Shown piece by piece: positions 12,999 through 25,613 of a stretch of 64,000 bases of DNA; the stretch's first letter is position 1, and every line of letters starts with the position of its first letter. The notes beneath the pieces were generated by a model. It saw only the letters and a list, made by a program, of their open reading frames with translations. It did not search any database and had not been told where the DNA came from. Made by a program: the position numbers and the translations under genes. Origin of the DNA: Cytospora piceicola (taxonomy: Eukaryota; Ascomycota; Sordariomycetes; Diaporthales; Cytosporaceae). Where the stretch lies: NCBI GenBank assembly GCA_023375675.1, contig JALQBC010000016.1, positions 372,001-436,000 on the forward strand, written 5' to 3'.

Positions 12999-14544
12999 AT
13001 GACAGCAGTTGACTCGAACGTGGACGAACTCATCGACAGGTCAACAGACGTTCAAATCGCAGCCATGATCCCCGACATCTTCACCTCGCCACCGCCCGTC
13101 AGGGATGACCTGCGAACTACGACGTCCCTGTCTCAGGACGAGACAATGGAGGTGTGCCTCCCGTTCCTGCTGGGCGAGAAGCACGGCGACTCCAACGCCC
13201 ACGGGGTCCCTCACCTGGACCGGGAGAGGCACGCCCGGTTCCTCCACAAGCAGCTGGGCAGGCTCCCGGCGCCCTTCATGGCCGCCGACGCCAGCCGGCC
13301 CTGGTTCCTCTACTGGTGCCTGAACGGGCTCCGCCTGCTGGGCGAGGACGTGTCGCCCTACCGGGAGAGCCTGGTCGAGACGGCGCGCTCCATGCAGAAC
13401 GGCACGGGCGGCTTCGGCGGCGGCAACGGCCAGCTGTCGCACCTGGCCACCACCTACGCCGTCGTCCTGGCCCTGGCGCTCGTCGGCGGCGCTGATGTGT
13501 ACGAGGTCGTCGACCGGCGGGCGCTGTGGAGGTGGCTTTGTGCCTTGAAGCACCCTTCCGGCGGGTTCCAGATGGCTGTCGGCGGAGAGGTGGACATAAG
13601 GTGAGCACGGATTACAAATCTCCACCCCCTCCCTTTTCCTGGCTGTAGCCTTTTATGATTCTGACGGTCGGGCGCAGAGGCGGATATTGCGCAGCTGTCG
13701 TCATCTCGTTGTTGAACCTTCCACTGGATCTGACTCCCGACTGTCCGGCATGGTCTCCCGACCTTCCCACGCTGTTTACGAAGCTCCCCGACTACGTTCA
13801 GAGATGTATGTACCGCCATGTTGCTCCCCTCCCCACGCCCCTGGTAACCTTCCTCCTCTTCCTCAATATCCCACGAGTGGGTGAGAGAAAAGGGGGAAAG
13901 GGTCCATGGTCATAAATCCCTCGTCGCTAACCATCCCAGGCCAAACCTTCGAGGGAGGAATATCGGCTCATCCAGACGCTGAGGCACATGGTGCATATGC
14001 ATTCTGCGCGCTAGGATGTCTCGCCATCCTCGACTCGCCTGATCGCATCTTCCCGAGGTAAGCAAGCAAGACCACCCCGCCTCGCGCTCGCGCTCGCCAG
14101 AAGCAGCAGAGGCAGGGTAGATGGGCGTTGGTATGGGGAGGGGGGGGGATGGGGTGGGTGCTGCCAGTCCCCCCTCGCCCCTGGCCAGTCAGATCATGAC
14201 AAGAAGCTACGCATGGCTGGCTGGCTGACTGGCTGGCTGTCTGTCTGTCTATCGCTCACTCACTCACTCACTCACTTACTCTTTCTCGTTGCTCCTCTAG
14301 ATACCTTGATGTTCCACGACTTATCTCTTGGCTGTCCTCGCGCCAGTATGGCCCCGAGGGTGGGTTTTCCGGCCGCACTAACAAGCTTGTGGATGGCTGC
14401 TACAGCCACTGGATCGGCGGCTGCTGGCCGCTGGTCGAGGCCGCCCTCGGTGCAGCAGGCGGGCGCGGCGGCAACGTGCCGGTACCACCAGCAGCAGCAA
14501 CACAGGCAGAGGAGCCCCCCCGTCATGGCCAGAGCCAGAGCCAG

Positions 14545-14575
<31 letters not shown>

Positions 14576-15143
14576 TCGTCAGCAGCTTGTACAGCCGAGA
14601 GGGCCTGATCCGATATATCATGTGCTGCTGTCAGGATCAGAGCAAACGCGGTGGGCTGCGAGACAAACCCGGTCGGTACGTAGAGACCTCCGCGGAGACC
14701 TCCCACGTCCATTTTCCCCTGTCCCCCTTCTACCTCCCCCCCCCCCCCCCTCGAAACCCAACAAATTGCGACCCGCTGACTCGGCTCGACGACCTAGTCC
14801 GTCGGATGCATACCATACATGCTACGTGCTCTCCGGTCTAAGCTCCGCACAGCATAAGTGGGAACTCGACAGTAGTACCTCTCCTCTTCCTCCTCCTGCT
14901 GGCGCTGCTGCTGGTGCTGCTGGTGGTGAGACCGCCGCAGCAGCGGGGGCGGAGGAGGCGGGGCCAGGGGCTGACCAGCAGCAGGCCGCCCTGCCCGCGT
15001 CGTGGTCTGTCTCACCGTATCTCGATGAGGTGCAGGTATTCGACGAGCAGGACCGCATCGCACCATTGCACCCGGTCTATGCGATCCCCGCCGAGTGCGT
15101 GGCCGACATCAGGTCGTACTTTGAGAGGAAGCAGGGGTTCTAG
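12999..15143 (+). CDS. RAM1: Protein farnesyltransferase subunit beta
   Basis: This is the catalytic zinc-binding beta subunit of protein farnesyltransferase, which attaches farnesyl to C-terminal CaaX cysteines of Ras, Rho and pheromone-type substrates in the cytosol together with the alpha subunit. Five exons give 522 aa: 12999-13600, 13678-13805, 13940-14057, 14301-14675 and 14798-15143. The junctions restore the prenyltransferase repeats: GGFGGG..HLATTYA, DIRGGYCA, TFEGGISA..GAYAFCAL, GGFSGRTNKLVDGCYSHW, and the LRDKPG to AYHTCYVLSGLS block. The zinc ligands of the family are present as D314, C316 and H414. Between the fourth and fifth repeats sits a Gln/Ser-rich insertion of about 45 residues, and another Ala/Pro/Gly-rich insertion follows the zinc histidine. 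Both make the protein longer than the yeast enzyme. The intron 14058-14300 is long for this window and carries GGCT and TCAC repeats. An in-frame ATG at 12894 or an upstream exon could lengthen the N-terminus. Confidence 0.93.
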
Positions 15144-15162
15144 AACTTCTCTCTGTGCCTCC

Positions 15163-15193
<31 letters not shown>

Positions 15194-15653
15194 CCTGTCT
15201 CTCTCTCGCTTCGCGGGGGAGAGAGGAGGTGGCTGAGACACACACACACAACAATATACAGGCAACGGACGAAAAGTATGACACACACTCCCTTGTCTTT
15301 CTTCCCCTTTCCTTCTTTCCTTTCTTCTCAACGTTCGGGCAGACGAGACAGGCAGGCCGGCAGGCAGGCAGGCAGACAGGCAGGCATACAGACGCACACT
15401 TGGGGCATGATTGCACGACATGGCGTTTCTCGTGTAGGGCAAAACACACACGCTCGATGAGCCGTTTGGAACTTTTGATCCAGATCTCAACGTTCTCTGC
15501 ATTGGCAACATTCGCCAGAGACACGGCATGCGGGAATCAGATGTCACGTGGCGGGAGGGCGAGGACGACCTCGATGTGTGTGGTGAGAGAGCGCAGCGTC
15601 TTTGTCGGCCGCAACGGTGCCGTCTGACTTGCCTCTCTCGGAAGCGACCACGG

Positions 15654-15669
15654 CCTATTGGCCAATAGG
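15654..15669. promoter_or_regulatory. 16-bp palindrome with two inverted CCAAT boxes
   Basis: The sequence CCTATTGGCCAATAGG is a perfect inverted repeat. Each half holds a CCAAT box core, the site bound by the fungal HAP/AnCF complex. It lies about 510 bp past the farnesyltransferase stop with no recognised gene close by, so any regulatory role is unproven. Confidence 0.35.
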
Positions 15670-17829
15670 ATGTATACAAGTCTAGGCTAAAGACCAATGG
15701 ATGATGATTATGTTTTCGCACTCGAACAAATTCCCGATGGCCCCGAAGCCATGTCAGATTGCCTCGATAGATGGTGGACGAGCATCCTTCTTGCCAACTC
15801 AGCAGAGCGTCTCCTCCGGGCCATGAGATTGGGCCGGCACTCCTCTCTGCCCTTCTGGTGATAGGTCACGTTGGTCGGAGGGGGGCTTGGATCTGAGTCA
15901 AGGGTTTCGCCCGGCCAGAGTGAGGGACCGCGTAGATACATTCGAGACCAGGGAAGCTGTCAATCTCGCTAATCCTGCCCTGAAGGGAACATACTACTGG
16001 CGGCGAGTACAACATAGTCGCATGAACTATGCCGGTGATGAGAGGAGGGGGGGGGGAGGGAAGCGAGCAACGCCACATCAACGCTGTCCCGGCTTTTCTA
16101 GATTGCTACCTCGGGGCCTGGGAAGGAGAGGGCTGCGAGGGGGGTGGGGGAGGTTGAGATTTGATACCACGCTGTCACGGTATAACGCAAGAACCCTGCA
16201 TCCTATAGAAGCACGATGAGAACATCTCGAGGGGGGAGGGGGCTGCCCAATCAGGAACCCGGTCGGAGGCGAGAGGCGGTGGAATACGGACCTGATAAAG
16301 TGCTGATATTGTCCCTTTCGTCCTCGTGCATGACTTTCTGACGAGAGATTTTTGGAAAAATATCTCCTATATGTGGGTGTATCTCCTATAGGGGTTCATC
16401 GTCTCCCAACAGGGGTTTAGCCACTGTACACGCCACGGGCCTCGAAAACGGGCCTCCCGTTGACGTGTCCGTGTATGGTGTTTTTTTTCTCTCACTCTCT
16501 TGCATGTCCGCAGTTATGCAGTCAGATATCAGATGATGATTGCCCAAATGGCTGAAGAGCTGTACCCGAATGGTGGGAACCGCTGTTCGGACAATTAGTG
16601 AGAGAGGGTCAGCAAATGGCGACTTTTTTTCTTTCTTTTTTTCACAAGGTTAGGAGAATAATGGGGAGAGGAGAGGGGCTCAGAGGGCTGCATTCTGCTG
16701 TCGACATTGACTCAGATCCATCTGAGACGGGGGACTGTAGAGTTGCCCATCAATCATGTCGTGTAATAAGATGTTTCGATTCTTGTAGGACGCCTCGTGG
16801 CAGTATGAGTGTGTGTGTGAGTGAGACATACACAGACGCACACACACACACGCACACGCACACGAGGACGATTGTAACGGCGGGGAGGACATGCTCAGCA
16901 GAAGTTTCCAAGCTGTTCTGACACACAGGACGGTGTTGGTCGGTACTTCAACGTTGGTTTCTTTTCGTCACGGAGATTGGAAGATGCCCATGTGCGAGTA
17001 AGACGAGTTACCACATCCTTGGATTTTCTGGAACCCGAGTAGTGTAAGATACATCGTAACAGCGTCGTGCCGTCGGCCTCGCGTACTTCGATAGTAATGC
17101 AGTATGACGTTACGGCCAGAGGTTGCCTTTGACGTGGACTCGGACTGCAGAGATGTGGTGGGATGGGTGGCCAGATAGAGTGACCAGGCTGCCAGGCTAG
17201 GAGGACAAAGAGAGAGGGGGGGATCCATTTCGTCCACCAAGGATCTTGCCCACTCTAGCTTGGCCGTCTGGGACGAGATGTGACTGGTACGGGATCCAGC
17301 AGTAGAGGCGGTGATTGCATTGCCTCTCTTTTGCTTGTTTCGCCATGGTCTCGATTGGTATTTCTCTCTCTGCCGTCCGACGTTTCGACCGGGTCGAGTC
17401 TCGGTTGCAAGGACGGGTAACAACATCAGTCTCTCCTCGCACCGGCTTCAAGCTTACTTACTTACTCTCTTCACATGGTCTATTCTGGCCTGGCCTGGTC
17501 TGGCCTGGCCTGGGGTTGGCGCGCGCGTGTGTCCGAGGATGAAACGTGTAGGGTGCAATATGTCAGTAACAAGAGGATGGACGAGATGCACGGATCCGTA
17601 TGCGCATGTGTATGCGTATGCGAGTTGTGGTAATGTAATGTAGTAGTAGTATGAAGTCGACAAGATTGCAGGGGTTCAAGGCGGTGGTTGGTGGTTTGGG
17701 TACATATCTACATACAATTACAATAGATGAATTGATAGTTCGAGGTCTGCGCTTGGGCCACATGGGGTAACAAGGGTTGTCAATATCCATCCACACACAG
17801 CCCATAATGGGGTCTGGTGGGCTCTACCT

Positions 17830-18020
17830 ACACTAGCTACCAGACTACCAGGGCTACCTAGGTACCTACCGGGGGTGGGTAGTGGACCGGTGGGGCCTAG
17901 ACTCTACTGGGTTTAGGGACCTGGGTACCTATGTAGGTACCTAGGTAGTTCTATATGTCTCAGGTAGGTAGGTACCGTAGTGCTGGGTGTACCTACCTAG
18001 GTAAGTAGGTATTCTACTGT
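17830..18020. repeat. Dense TAGGTACC/CCTAGGTA intergenic motif cluster
   Basis: Overlapping copies of TACCTAGGTA, GGTACCTA and their reverse complements fill this stretch. The words CCTAGG and GGTACC are both palindromes, so the motif reads alike on both strands. Other clusters lie near 295-320, 8640-8765, 18240-18360, 18680-18770, 27918-27935, 29079-29455, 46140-46680 and 52205-52220. They occur in gaps and introns are nearly free of them. Confidence 0.7.
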
Positions 18021-21000
18021 GTATGTAGATACGTTCTGTGGCAAGTTGACAACACACTAATACTTCCAACGTTTCCTTGTCACGATACTCTTTTCTTCAG
18101 CATCCACTAGCATCGTCAGCATCATCCATCTATCATCATCATCATCATCATCATTATCACCGCCATCATCAATCATCATCAGAGCAGCAGAAGAAAGAAA
18201 CACCATGCATGCTTGGACCAATTGTCAGCGTAACTATCTTACCTACCTACCTAGGTATGTAGGTAATGTAGGTAGATAACGCCCTCTCGATATATCCGCG
18301 TCAGCATCTACCATCACCTGGCTCGAGTACCTACAGTAGGTAGGTACAAAGGTACCAATCGTACACAGCAGCACCTGTGCACTACAGTACAATCCATATT
18401 TACACGACTGAGGCTCAGTTGGAAAGAATCATTAGCCTTCTTCTGTGCCTGATCCTTTGCCCCTCCTCCCCTCCTCCCCTCCTCTCGGTGCCCACAAACT
18501 CCCCCTCGAGTTCCTCCATCTGCCCCTCTCGCAATCCTTTTGCTTCGTTTCGTTCGCTTGTCACTTGCAGTTGCGTCGTCTCTCGCTCCACAGGTTCACG
18601 GTAAATCTGGGTTTCTGGATCCGATCTGTTGTTGGTCCCACCAGTTCCAAACGCTCCCCCGCGGCGACGACATACGTACCTACCCAGGTACTAACTACCC
18701 TGGCCATTACCACTAGTACCATACAAAGTACCTACATAAGGTGCAGACATACCTATAATAGGTAAAAGTACCGTACCGTGGCCGGTCCGGTCTTTCTTGG
18801 CTGCCGATGTATACGCAGCACGATGCCATTGAGATCGAACCCAGGGGGGTACATCAGCCGTCTGGAGGGTACTTTGCTGATTCTTTAATCTCAAAGCCGC
18901 ATTGCCAACTCATCATTGCATGAAGAAGCGTCAAGGCCTGTCTTTCTGCCTCACTTGTATAGTCAACTTGTACTAACCTTAGGGAGGAGGTCAACCGTAG
19001 CTCTCTCTCTCTCTGCAAGTCAGCCAGTCTGCTACCTGCCCTGCCACACGACACCTCTCAGCCGACCCCGACTTCTCGACTGCGTTAGAACGGACCCCAG
19101 CTGCAGGGCCTGGCAAGGGTTTGCCAGCCACGGCCTCTCTTCGTGCATTGCGGTTTTTATCTCCTTTGCCTCACCGACCTTCCTTCACGACAGTCTAGCA
19201 CTGCGCGGTGCCACCTTAGCCCACTCGTCATCTCCAACGGCCGTCGACCTTGCGACCCTGCGATGTCCATGTCTCCTCATCGCCCACTACTCTTCCGACC
19301 AGAAGCCGGGCTCTTCCTCGTTGCTGCTGCTCTCTACTGGTCCTCTGTCTCCCCGGTGCTCCTCAATTCGCTCCGTGGCCAGCCGAAGCAGCCAAGAGAG
19401 CACGACAGTTGCGACAGGCGAAACTGGACCACCATCAGAGCCTGACCCAACGTCAAACAAGCGCTGGCTTTCCAATGTCGTCGTTGTCACCAGCCCCTGG
19501 TCATTCGTCCTCAGGCTTCTGATTTGCCGGACCACCTTTGCTTACGCCCTTTCTAGCCTTCTTTTGGACTCGGTTTCACGAACGTCTTCTGTCTCTGAAG
19601 AGACCAAGTCTTGGTCTGCGGTCACTACTGTCACTGTCACTGCTGACGGCCGTTTCGCCCAATCGTGTCGATAACCCAGCAACTGTTTCGATCTGGTCCC
19701 ACAAAACCCTCGGCTCCTGTTCCCGGGTACCTGGGTTCGATTTGTCCATGTCGACTGTCCAAGACTTCTTCGTCACAACCTGATCCCGGTGCCCCCGTCA
19801 ACTTCATCACATCACACTTGTGCTTTTCGAAATCTGATGGATCGAGCTGCCTAGGAATTTTTGCGCGAGAGGAATTGTTCACATACGCGTCTGGCATGGT
19901 GATTGTAGACTTAGCCTGCCAAACATGGGGACCGAAGCCATACGGCGGCAGTCCCCTTTGTACATGGGCTGCAGTGCATTAGCGTCTCGTGAGGTATATA
20001 TCACGAGTTTTTCTAACACGTCTCCCCAGGTCAGAACAATCCTGCTCGCGCTACTCGCCTTCTTGACCAGACTCGATCCCGTACCAAATTCGGAAACGGG
20101 GATACGGCGTCTCGCAGCACCGCGAACTAACAGCAAGGTGCAGCACAGAATCCTTCCAGAACGAAATCATATTCCGTGCGTGGAAGCGCGTATCTTTTGT
20201 ACCTCGAGCACAATGTATGTTGTATACCTCCCCGTGCAGGACGCGAAGAGCCAAGAACCAGGCATATCCCTTCCCTGCTCTGGTCCAAATTATACTACGA
20301 CGGCCAATCTGACTGGCAGGTCGGAATATGGGCCATGTCGAGTCCTCCCCCTTGCGCATTCTTCGCGTAGTCGACCCCTCGATTTGCATATCTTCTTGCA
20401 GTCGCCTGGACTCGCAGATTGGTCCATTCGAGACGGCACCATTTGCCACTTCACTCTGTCCTTCTGTTGTTCATTACACTGCGCTTCTACCCAGCAGAGA
20501 CTTGTTCCCTTGGGTCTCACGCCTGACACTGGCTGACTGGAGGAACAAATAACCCTCGAGATATCGGTACCGCTCATGTGCCCGTCATGGTCCAGATACC
20601 TCGGGCGCCACACGTCCTTCCCTTTAGGTGCTTCCCGACCACGGCCATGGTTACGGTCGTTGAGGAGAGTCGCGGTCACTTCCATGGCCCGGTGGTCCCT
20701 GCCAGTCATCAGGAGATACGTACCTCGAAGAAATGATCAACCGATAGACTGGAGATCTTCCCGTCGCCAAGGTCATGGCCGTCGTCTATTTTCCAAGTCC
20801 AATTTCCCTCCGTTGCCCTAGGTCTCCCACATGCCCTTGTACCTTCTACTATGTAGCATGATTTCCATGTACCCCTGGTGTTCTTTTCTTTCCATCTAGT
20901 TCTTGACTGCATCCGATGGCCACCCCCATGTGTCTTGGTGGAGCTTCTTAGTCCCCAGCGCTTTCCATCAACTGGCGACGGCGCACGCCAACACATCAAC

Positions 21001-21709
21001 AAGATGGGTCACACTATGAGAGCCGCATCCTCGACTTGCATCTGTCGAACCCTTCCCCCTTCCTTTCCCATGCCGTCCTAGCTTCTTCGCTTTTTTCCCG
21101 CCGTCATTCTCCTCTCTGATGGAATTGGACCAGTGTCCAAGAGAGCCCCGCACTACAGTCTGGAATTCTGCAATAAAGCATACATGTCTCGCCGTTTCTG
21201 GCTCATCCTCTCCTGCATCCCAAGGCCGGAATACGTAGCGGCATAGCAGCCTTAACTTCGACACCACCTCACCCTCGACTCTTTTCCTGATCTTGACCTG
21301 TTCTGTCAACTACTGCCACGAAGGAGCCCAAGTAGGACACGACAAGCAGACCAGCTCATCATCAGTCCCCATCCGGCATCAGCATCAGCATCACTGCCTT
21401 ACCTACTACTACATCGGTGTGCCTAGTCCTTCCACTTTTAACCTAAGGTTGGGCTCGCCTGCATCATCACTCGGATTTCCGGACCCAGGACCCATCACCC
21501 GTGCCCATTGAATCACCAGAGGGTATAGTCTTCCTTGCTGCTGCCGTCAGCATCTGTATCATCTTTGGAAACGCCTCGCCGGGGCACCGGAGGACGTTTT
21601 TCTCTGTTCCACTTTTAGCCTGCCGGCTTGCGGACACAATCCCACGACATCATCATCAAAACACATTCTCAACTCTGCATTGCCAGCCGTTGGGGCCGAA
21701 TCACCCAAA

Positions 21710-21937
21710 ATGAGTGGGTTCTACATGCAGTACCTTGACGGTAAGTTGGACTTGAAGCCAATTGGCATCATACAGACAGTCAATGGCACATTACAAGCAC
21801 TTGTTTCCCGTTTCTCCGTTCCTGATCGTTCCCGGGGGTGTGCGGATAAGAAATCTTGGGAAGCATGGGACATCCATCTCGATTGCAACGACCCCTGCAC
21901 CGCGAGGCTAAGGACGTGTGCGTGTGTACGTGCGTGC

Positions 21938-21972
<35 letters not shown>

Positions 21973-22759
21973 AACGCCTTACACCTGCTTCCACTTTTTA
22001 TTGCCTGTTACAGATGGTTGGATGGGTCCCTGGCCTGGAAGCCGGGCTTGAGCCCCAGAACACGAGGCCCTGTCGATCCGGCATGTCTCTTGCTGCACAT
22101 CCAGATATGTCCCGTTGTAGGGCTGGATGTTTTGCATGGTTGGGTTGTCATGCAGATTCCCTCGCATCACCCGCCCGCCTCGCATCACGCCCCAGAACCT
22201 GCATGTGATACTGAAGTGGTTGACGGGATTGAGGCGGAATGACGTGAAGGGGTGCAGATGGACAACAAGGCCCCAGGGTCAGGAGCGAATCAATTGGGCA
22301 GTCCCCAGGCAGCACGCTGTTCGTACCGTATCCAAAAGCACACATTGGCTGACGCAGGTTTCCACAGGTCTCTGCCACAGACGCGGATGGGAAGAGCCGA
22401 CGTACGACGTGTTCCGGAACCCTGGCGGGTACACATGCCTCGTGTTGGTCAACGGACGCGAGTACCAGACGGACCTGACGTACGAATCGGACGAGCTGGC
22501 GCGCGAGAACGCGGCAATGCGTGCCTTCATGGTCTGCAGGAACTTCTCTGTGAATGGCGGCATGCTGGCCCGCAACGGCATCGTCCAGGGTCTGCCAGCC
22601 GACGAGGCCAATCGCAAGCAGAGAAAGGGTAGCCGCCACACGTCCACTGTGTCTTCGCACTCCCACTCGTCGCACCCGCATGGGCATGGCCATGGACACG
22701 GGAGGAGCCGCCGATCTGGCCACCATTCGAGTGGCAGCTCCACTGCTTCCTACGAGTGA
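21710..22759 (+). CDS. Small double-stranded-RNA-binding-motif-like protein
   Basis: The protein is about 140 aa from two exons: 21710-21740 (only ten codons plus one base) and 22368-22759. The donor GTAAGT after Tyr-Leu-Asp and the acceptor TTCCACAG at 22367 keep the frame through Gly-Leu-Cys-His-Arg-Arg-Gly-Trp. Residues about 17-75 (WEEPTYDVF, YTCLVLVNGREY, and ELARENAAMRAFM) resemble the beta-beta-beta-alpha core of a dsRBD/DSRM fold, including the final helix rich in Ala. The C-terminal third is Ser/His/Gly-rich with a His-Gly repeat near residues 107-120. The single intron is 627 bp, far longer than others here, and holds a GT repeat at 21914-21971; an upstream tandem acceptor (GCAG at 22354-22357) would break the frame. 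It could act in RNA binding, but function is inferred only from the fold resemblance. Confidence 0.7.
21914..21971. repeat. GT-rich microsatellite inside the long intron
   Basis: GTGTGCGTGTGT-type array ending in a pure GT run, inside the 627-bp intron of the small RNA-binding-like gene. Such runs can alter splicing, but no effect can be read from sequence. Confidence 0.8.
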
Positions 22760-25613
22760 GAGGGTGGGGGAGGCAAGAAAGCCAGGGTCCCGGATAGGAG
22801 GCCGCCACGGCCAGGCCCCCCCCCCCCCAGCCTCGTCAGTGACAGCAGCGTGGCGAGGGGGTCCCCGCAGTGACCCATATTGTTGGCAAAGGCACTGACT
22901 GGACGCGGCACACGTGGCACAAGAAGCTGATCAACGACACTTCTGCATTCCCAGTACTCATGCCGATTGGAGCATCGAGTGACCAACCACTGAAGGACCG
23001 GTGACGAACGAGCGAGCGAAAGAAACGAGAGGGCGAACATTTCTGATTTCAACTTGTCGATATAAACATGGCGAAGGCTTCACAGCATCATTTTTTCCAT
23101 CCAGGGTCCTTACCCCCAAACAACATGGACTGACCCTCACTCACACGCACCCCTCATGATGAGCGAAAACAAACACCAAAAGAAAGAGACGTTTTTATAA
23201 AAGCTCGGTCCGCATCAAACGGCTCGGGCTTGACCTTATTACGACGATATGACCTTAACGAACTCAAAGATATGCAAATTCGAACATTCGAGACCGAGCA
23301 CCATCGTGGCATTCTGATCTCCTACTGAAAGATGGATTCTCTTCTTTTTCTTTTCTTACTTCTTTCCTTAAGACACGATTAACGACCAGGGACTCTGCCA
23401 AGGCTGGGTTTTACAGTACCAGACTTGGAGAACGGCCCATTTTCCATCTACTCTTATTCTTGACGCAGACGGCCCTGGTCTGGAGACAGCTCTTCACGTC
23501 TTAAGACCAGATGACCATTTTAGATTTCGGACGGAGGCAAGGAGTGCTTGAAAAGTTTGGGGGGAAAAACAGCAAAAAACGGAGGAGGAAAGTTAGATTT
23601 GGAGCTTCTCAACTTTGAGGGTGTTTTGTGTGAAATAAAGAGAGTGTGAGAGAGACTTATTACCATACGAAGCGTTGTGTCCTTCTGTTTTTCTTGTTTC
23701 TTTTCGGACAACGTTTCAAGGCATTTTCATATGTTGTTCTTCCCCTCTGTTGCATCTTGGCAAGCGTGGTCGAAATTCGATATTCAATGAAGCTGAAGAA
23801 GCTGAAGTCTGGGCTTCCTTGGGAATTGTGGGTGGCAGCTGTGTGGTTCGATGGTCTTGTCAACAACAACCATCCTGGTAGCAGAAAAAGGAGGACTGAG
23901 GGAAGACAAAAGCGGTGTTTTACGACCTAATGACCTCTAGTGACTTTTAGAGCTGACGAGAAGAATGATAATGACAATTTTTCCTACTCCCGTTTGCGGG
24001 ACTCGACGACAAATGTATGTTTCCTGATGGAGCCAACCGACCGTTCCGGACTCGACCGGGAACCTTCCGGGAGGCCATCGAAAGAGCCGCATGCAGACCC
24101 GGTTGGACCGGAAATCCCAAAATAGAACAGTTTTGAAGATTCCGGACCCCCACCAAACCCCCCCACTGCCTCGAATCACATCAAGCAGCGTTTTCTTCCT
24201 GCAAGGAATGAAAAGGGGGAACGAGGTCATATGATGAGCAAAAGGTCTCATCATCATTCCTTTAACTACAGCTGGAGTAGACCTCTGAGGTCGCACACCT
24301 TGCTAGTCAGTACTAGGCCGTTGTTTGCATGGTGTGGTGGCATAGGCTCTCGTATTACAGAGCGTTGTTTCTAGTGTACGAGATGAGCTGCAACCGGACC
24401 GGTCAGGATCTCCAGAAGCAGTGTTACGAGACGTCAGAGAGCCTGGGGGGATTGATTCTTCAGAGGACAGTTTGGCTTGATGGATGACGGCCCAGCATGG
24501 TGTGCCTTAGCGGTTGAGCCCGTCAGCTGCTCGGTCGACGCCGACTGAAGGCTTGACATGATCACGATGGGCAGGAAGGCAATGGCCGACCTTGTGATCT
24601 TCAGGTCCAGGTCCACATCTGCCATTGCGGTTAAGCCTTTCTGCCATCCTACGACTCCACTTCTCCATGAGCCTGTCTGTCTGACCCGTCTAGCCCGTCC
24701 AAGTGCGTCTCTCCGCCTCCGTATCTTGGGTGAAACGGTCTAGACGGGCATCGTGTGTTACCAACTAGTGTGTGTATGTGTATTTGAGAGAGAGAGAGAG
24801 AGAGAGAGTCAACCTTGGAAGACTTGAGGGTAAAAATTGCAGAGAGGCATAAAGGCTGTACTTGTCTTGAGGACACGTAGGTGAACTGCGAACTGCTTAG
24901 GAAAAGATAGGTGGTGATGATGATTGCTGTTTTGGAACTTGGGAATAAAAAGGATATGAAGTGAGGAGAATTGGCATGGGTGAAATCTCATATTAAAATT
25001 ACCAGGCGCAAGGCCAGGCGGGCTGGGTTAAAGCCTAGCAGCCTAGGTGTGCTAGGCAGGGCAGGTCAGTGCCCCAATTGGCTGGTCCCTGACCTGCTGT
25101 CTCTCCGTGACAGGGGTCACTAAGGGGCTCATGCAGTTCAGATGGCGCCAAATGAGAGGTACATATCTATCCGTTCTCCATATTGATCCTTACTCACCAG
25201 GCTCACTTAGTATAGTACAGATTACAACTTCGCCGTGCACCAGTACCAGTCCACCACACTGGCCACCAGAGAGGGCCAAAGCTCAATTTACTACTTACAA
25301 CTTACAACTGTCCTTCCTCCCTTAACTCCACACAACTTCTCGACGACTACTACCACCACCAACCACGACAACAACAACAACAGACAGGCCAACCCAACCC
25401 ACACAACACTCTTTCTTTCAGAGTGCATCAATCGTGACTCTCGAGTCCATCGCATTCACTCTCCTCCTCTCTGACGGACCTTGTGTTCCAGCAACTCGAC
25501 TTGCATCACAATTACCCTGCGTGCACCGCATCTTGTGATCTCGTCGCACACTTACTCGACACTCGTTCTCTCTTCCTAACACTCGTTCATCCACCACTTT
25601 TCAATCACCAACC
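22760..25613. other. Intergenic region, promoter of GDP-mannose pyrophosphorylase at right
   Basis: No coding gene is supported. A poly-C run lies at about 22817-22827, just after the small RNA-binding-like gene. A GA run lies at about 24785-24808. The last 300 bases or so (about 25300-25613) are CT/CA-rich and free of ATG-led long frames, which fits the promoter and leader of the GDP-mannose pyrophosphorylase gene. Confidence 0.55.

Larger units (their letters stand above)
15144..21709. other. 6.6 kb region without a recognised gene
   Basis: I can support no gene here. Near the start is the 3' flank of the farnesyltransferase gene, with a CT run at about 15171-15193 and a CAGG/CAGA array near 15350-15390. 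A perfect palindrome with back-to-back CCAAT boxes lies at 15654-15669. TAGGTACC-type motifs are very dense at 17830-18020, 18240-18360 and 18680-18770. An ATC trinucleotide run lies at about 18123-18180. From about 18.9 to 21.7 kb the plus strand is pyrimidine-rich, nearly free of TAGGTACC motifs and of simple repeats. It reads like a long transcribed leader or non-coding RNA ahead of the gene at 21710, but this is only inference. A 252-codon frame at 18916-19674 has Ser/Leu-rich content with no family resemblance. Confidence 0.5.

Noticed and set aside
18916..19674. 252-codon plus-strand frame
   Set aside because: Ser/Leu/Arg composition with no motif; the region looks non-coding.
19720..19745. 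tRNA B-box-like GGTTCGATT, also at 18829-18840 in reverse
   Set aside because: The surrounding sequence cannot form the T-stem or acceptor stem.
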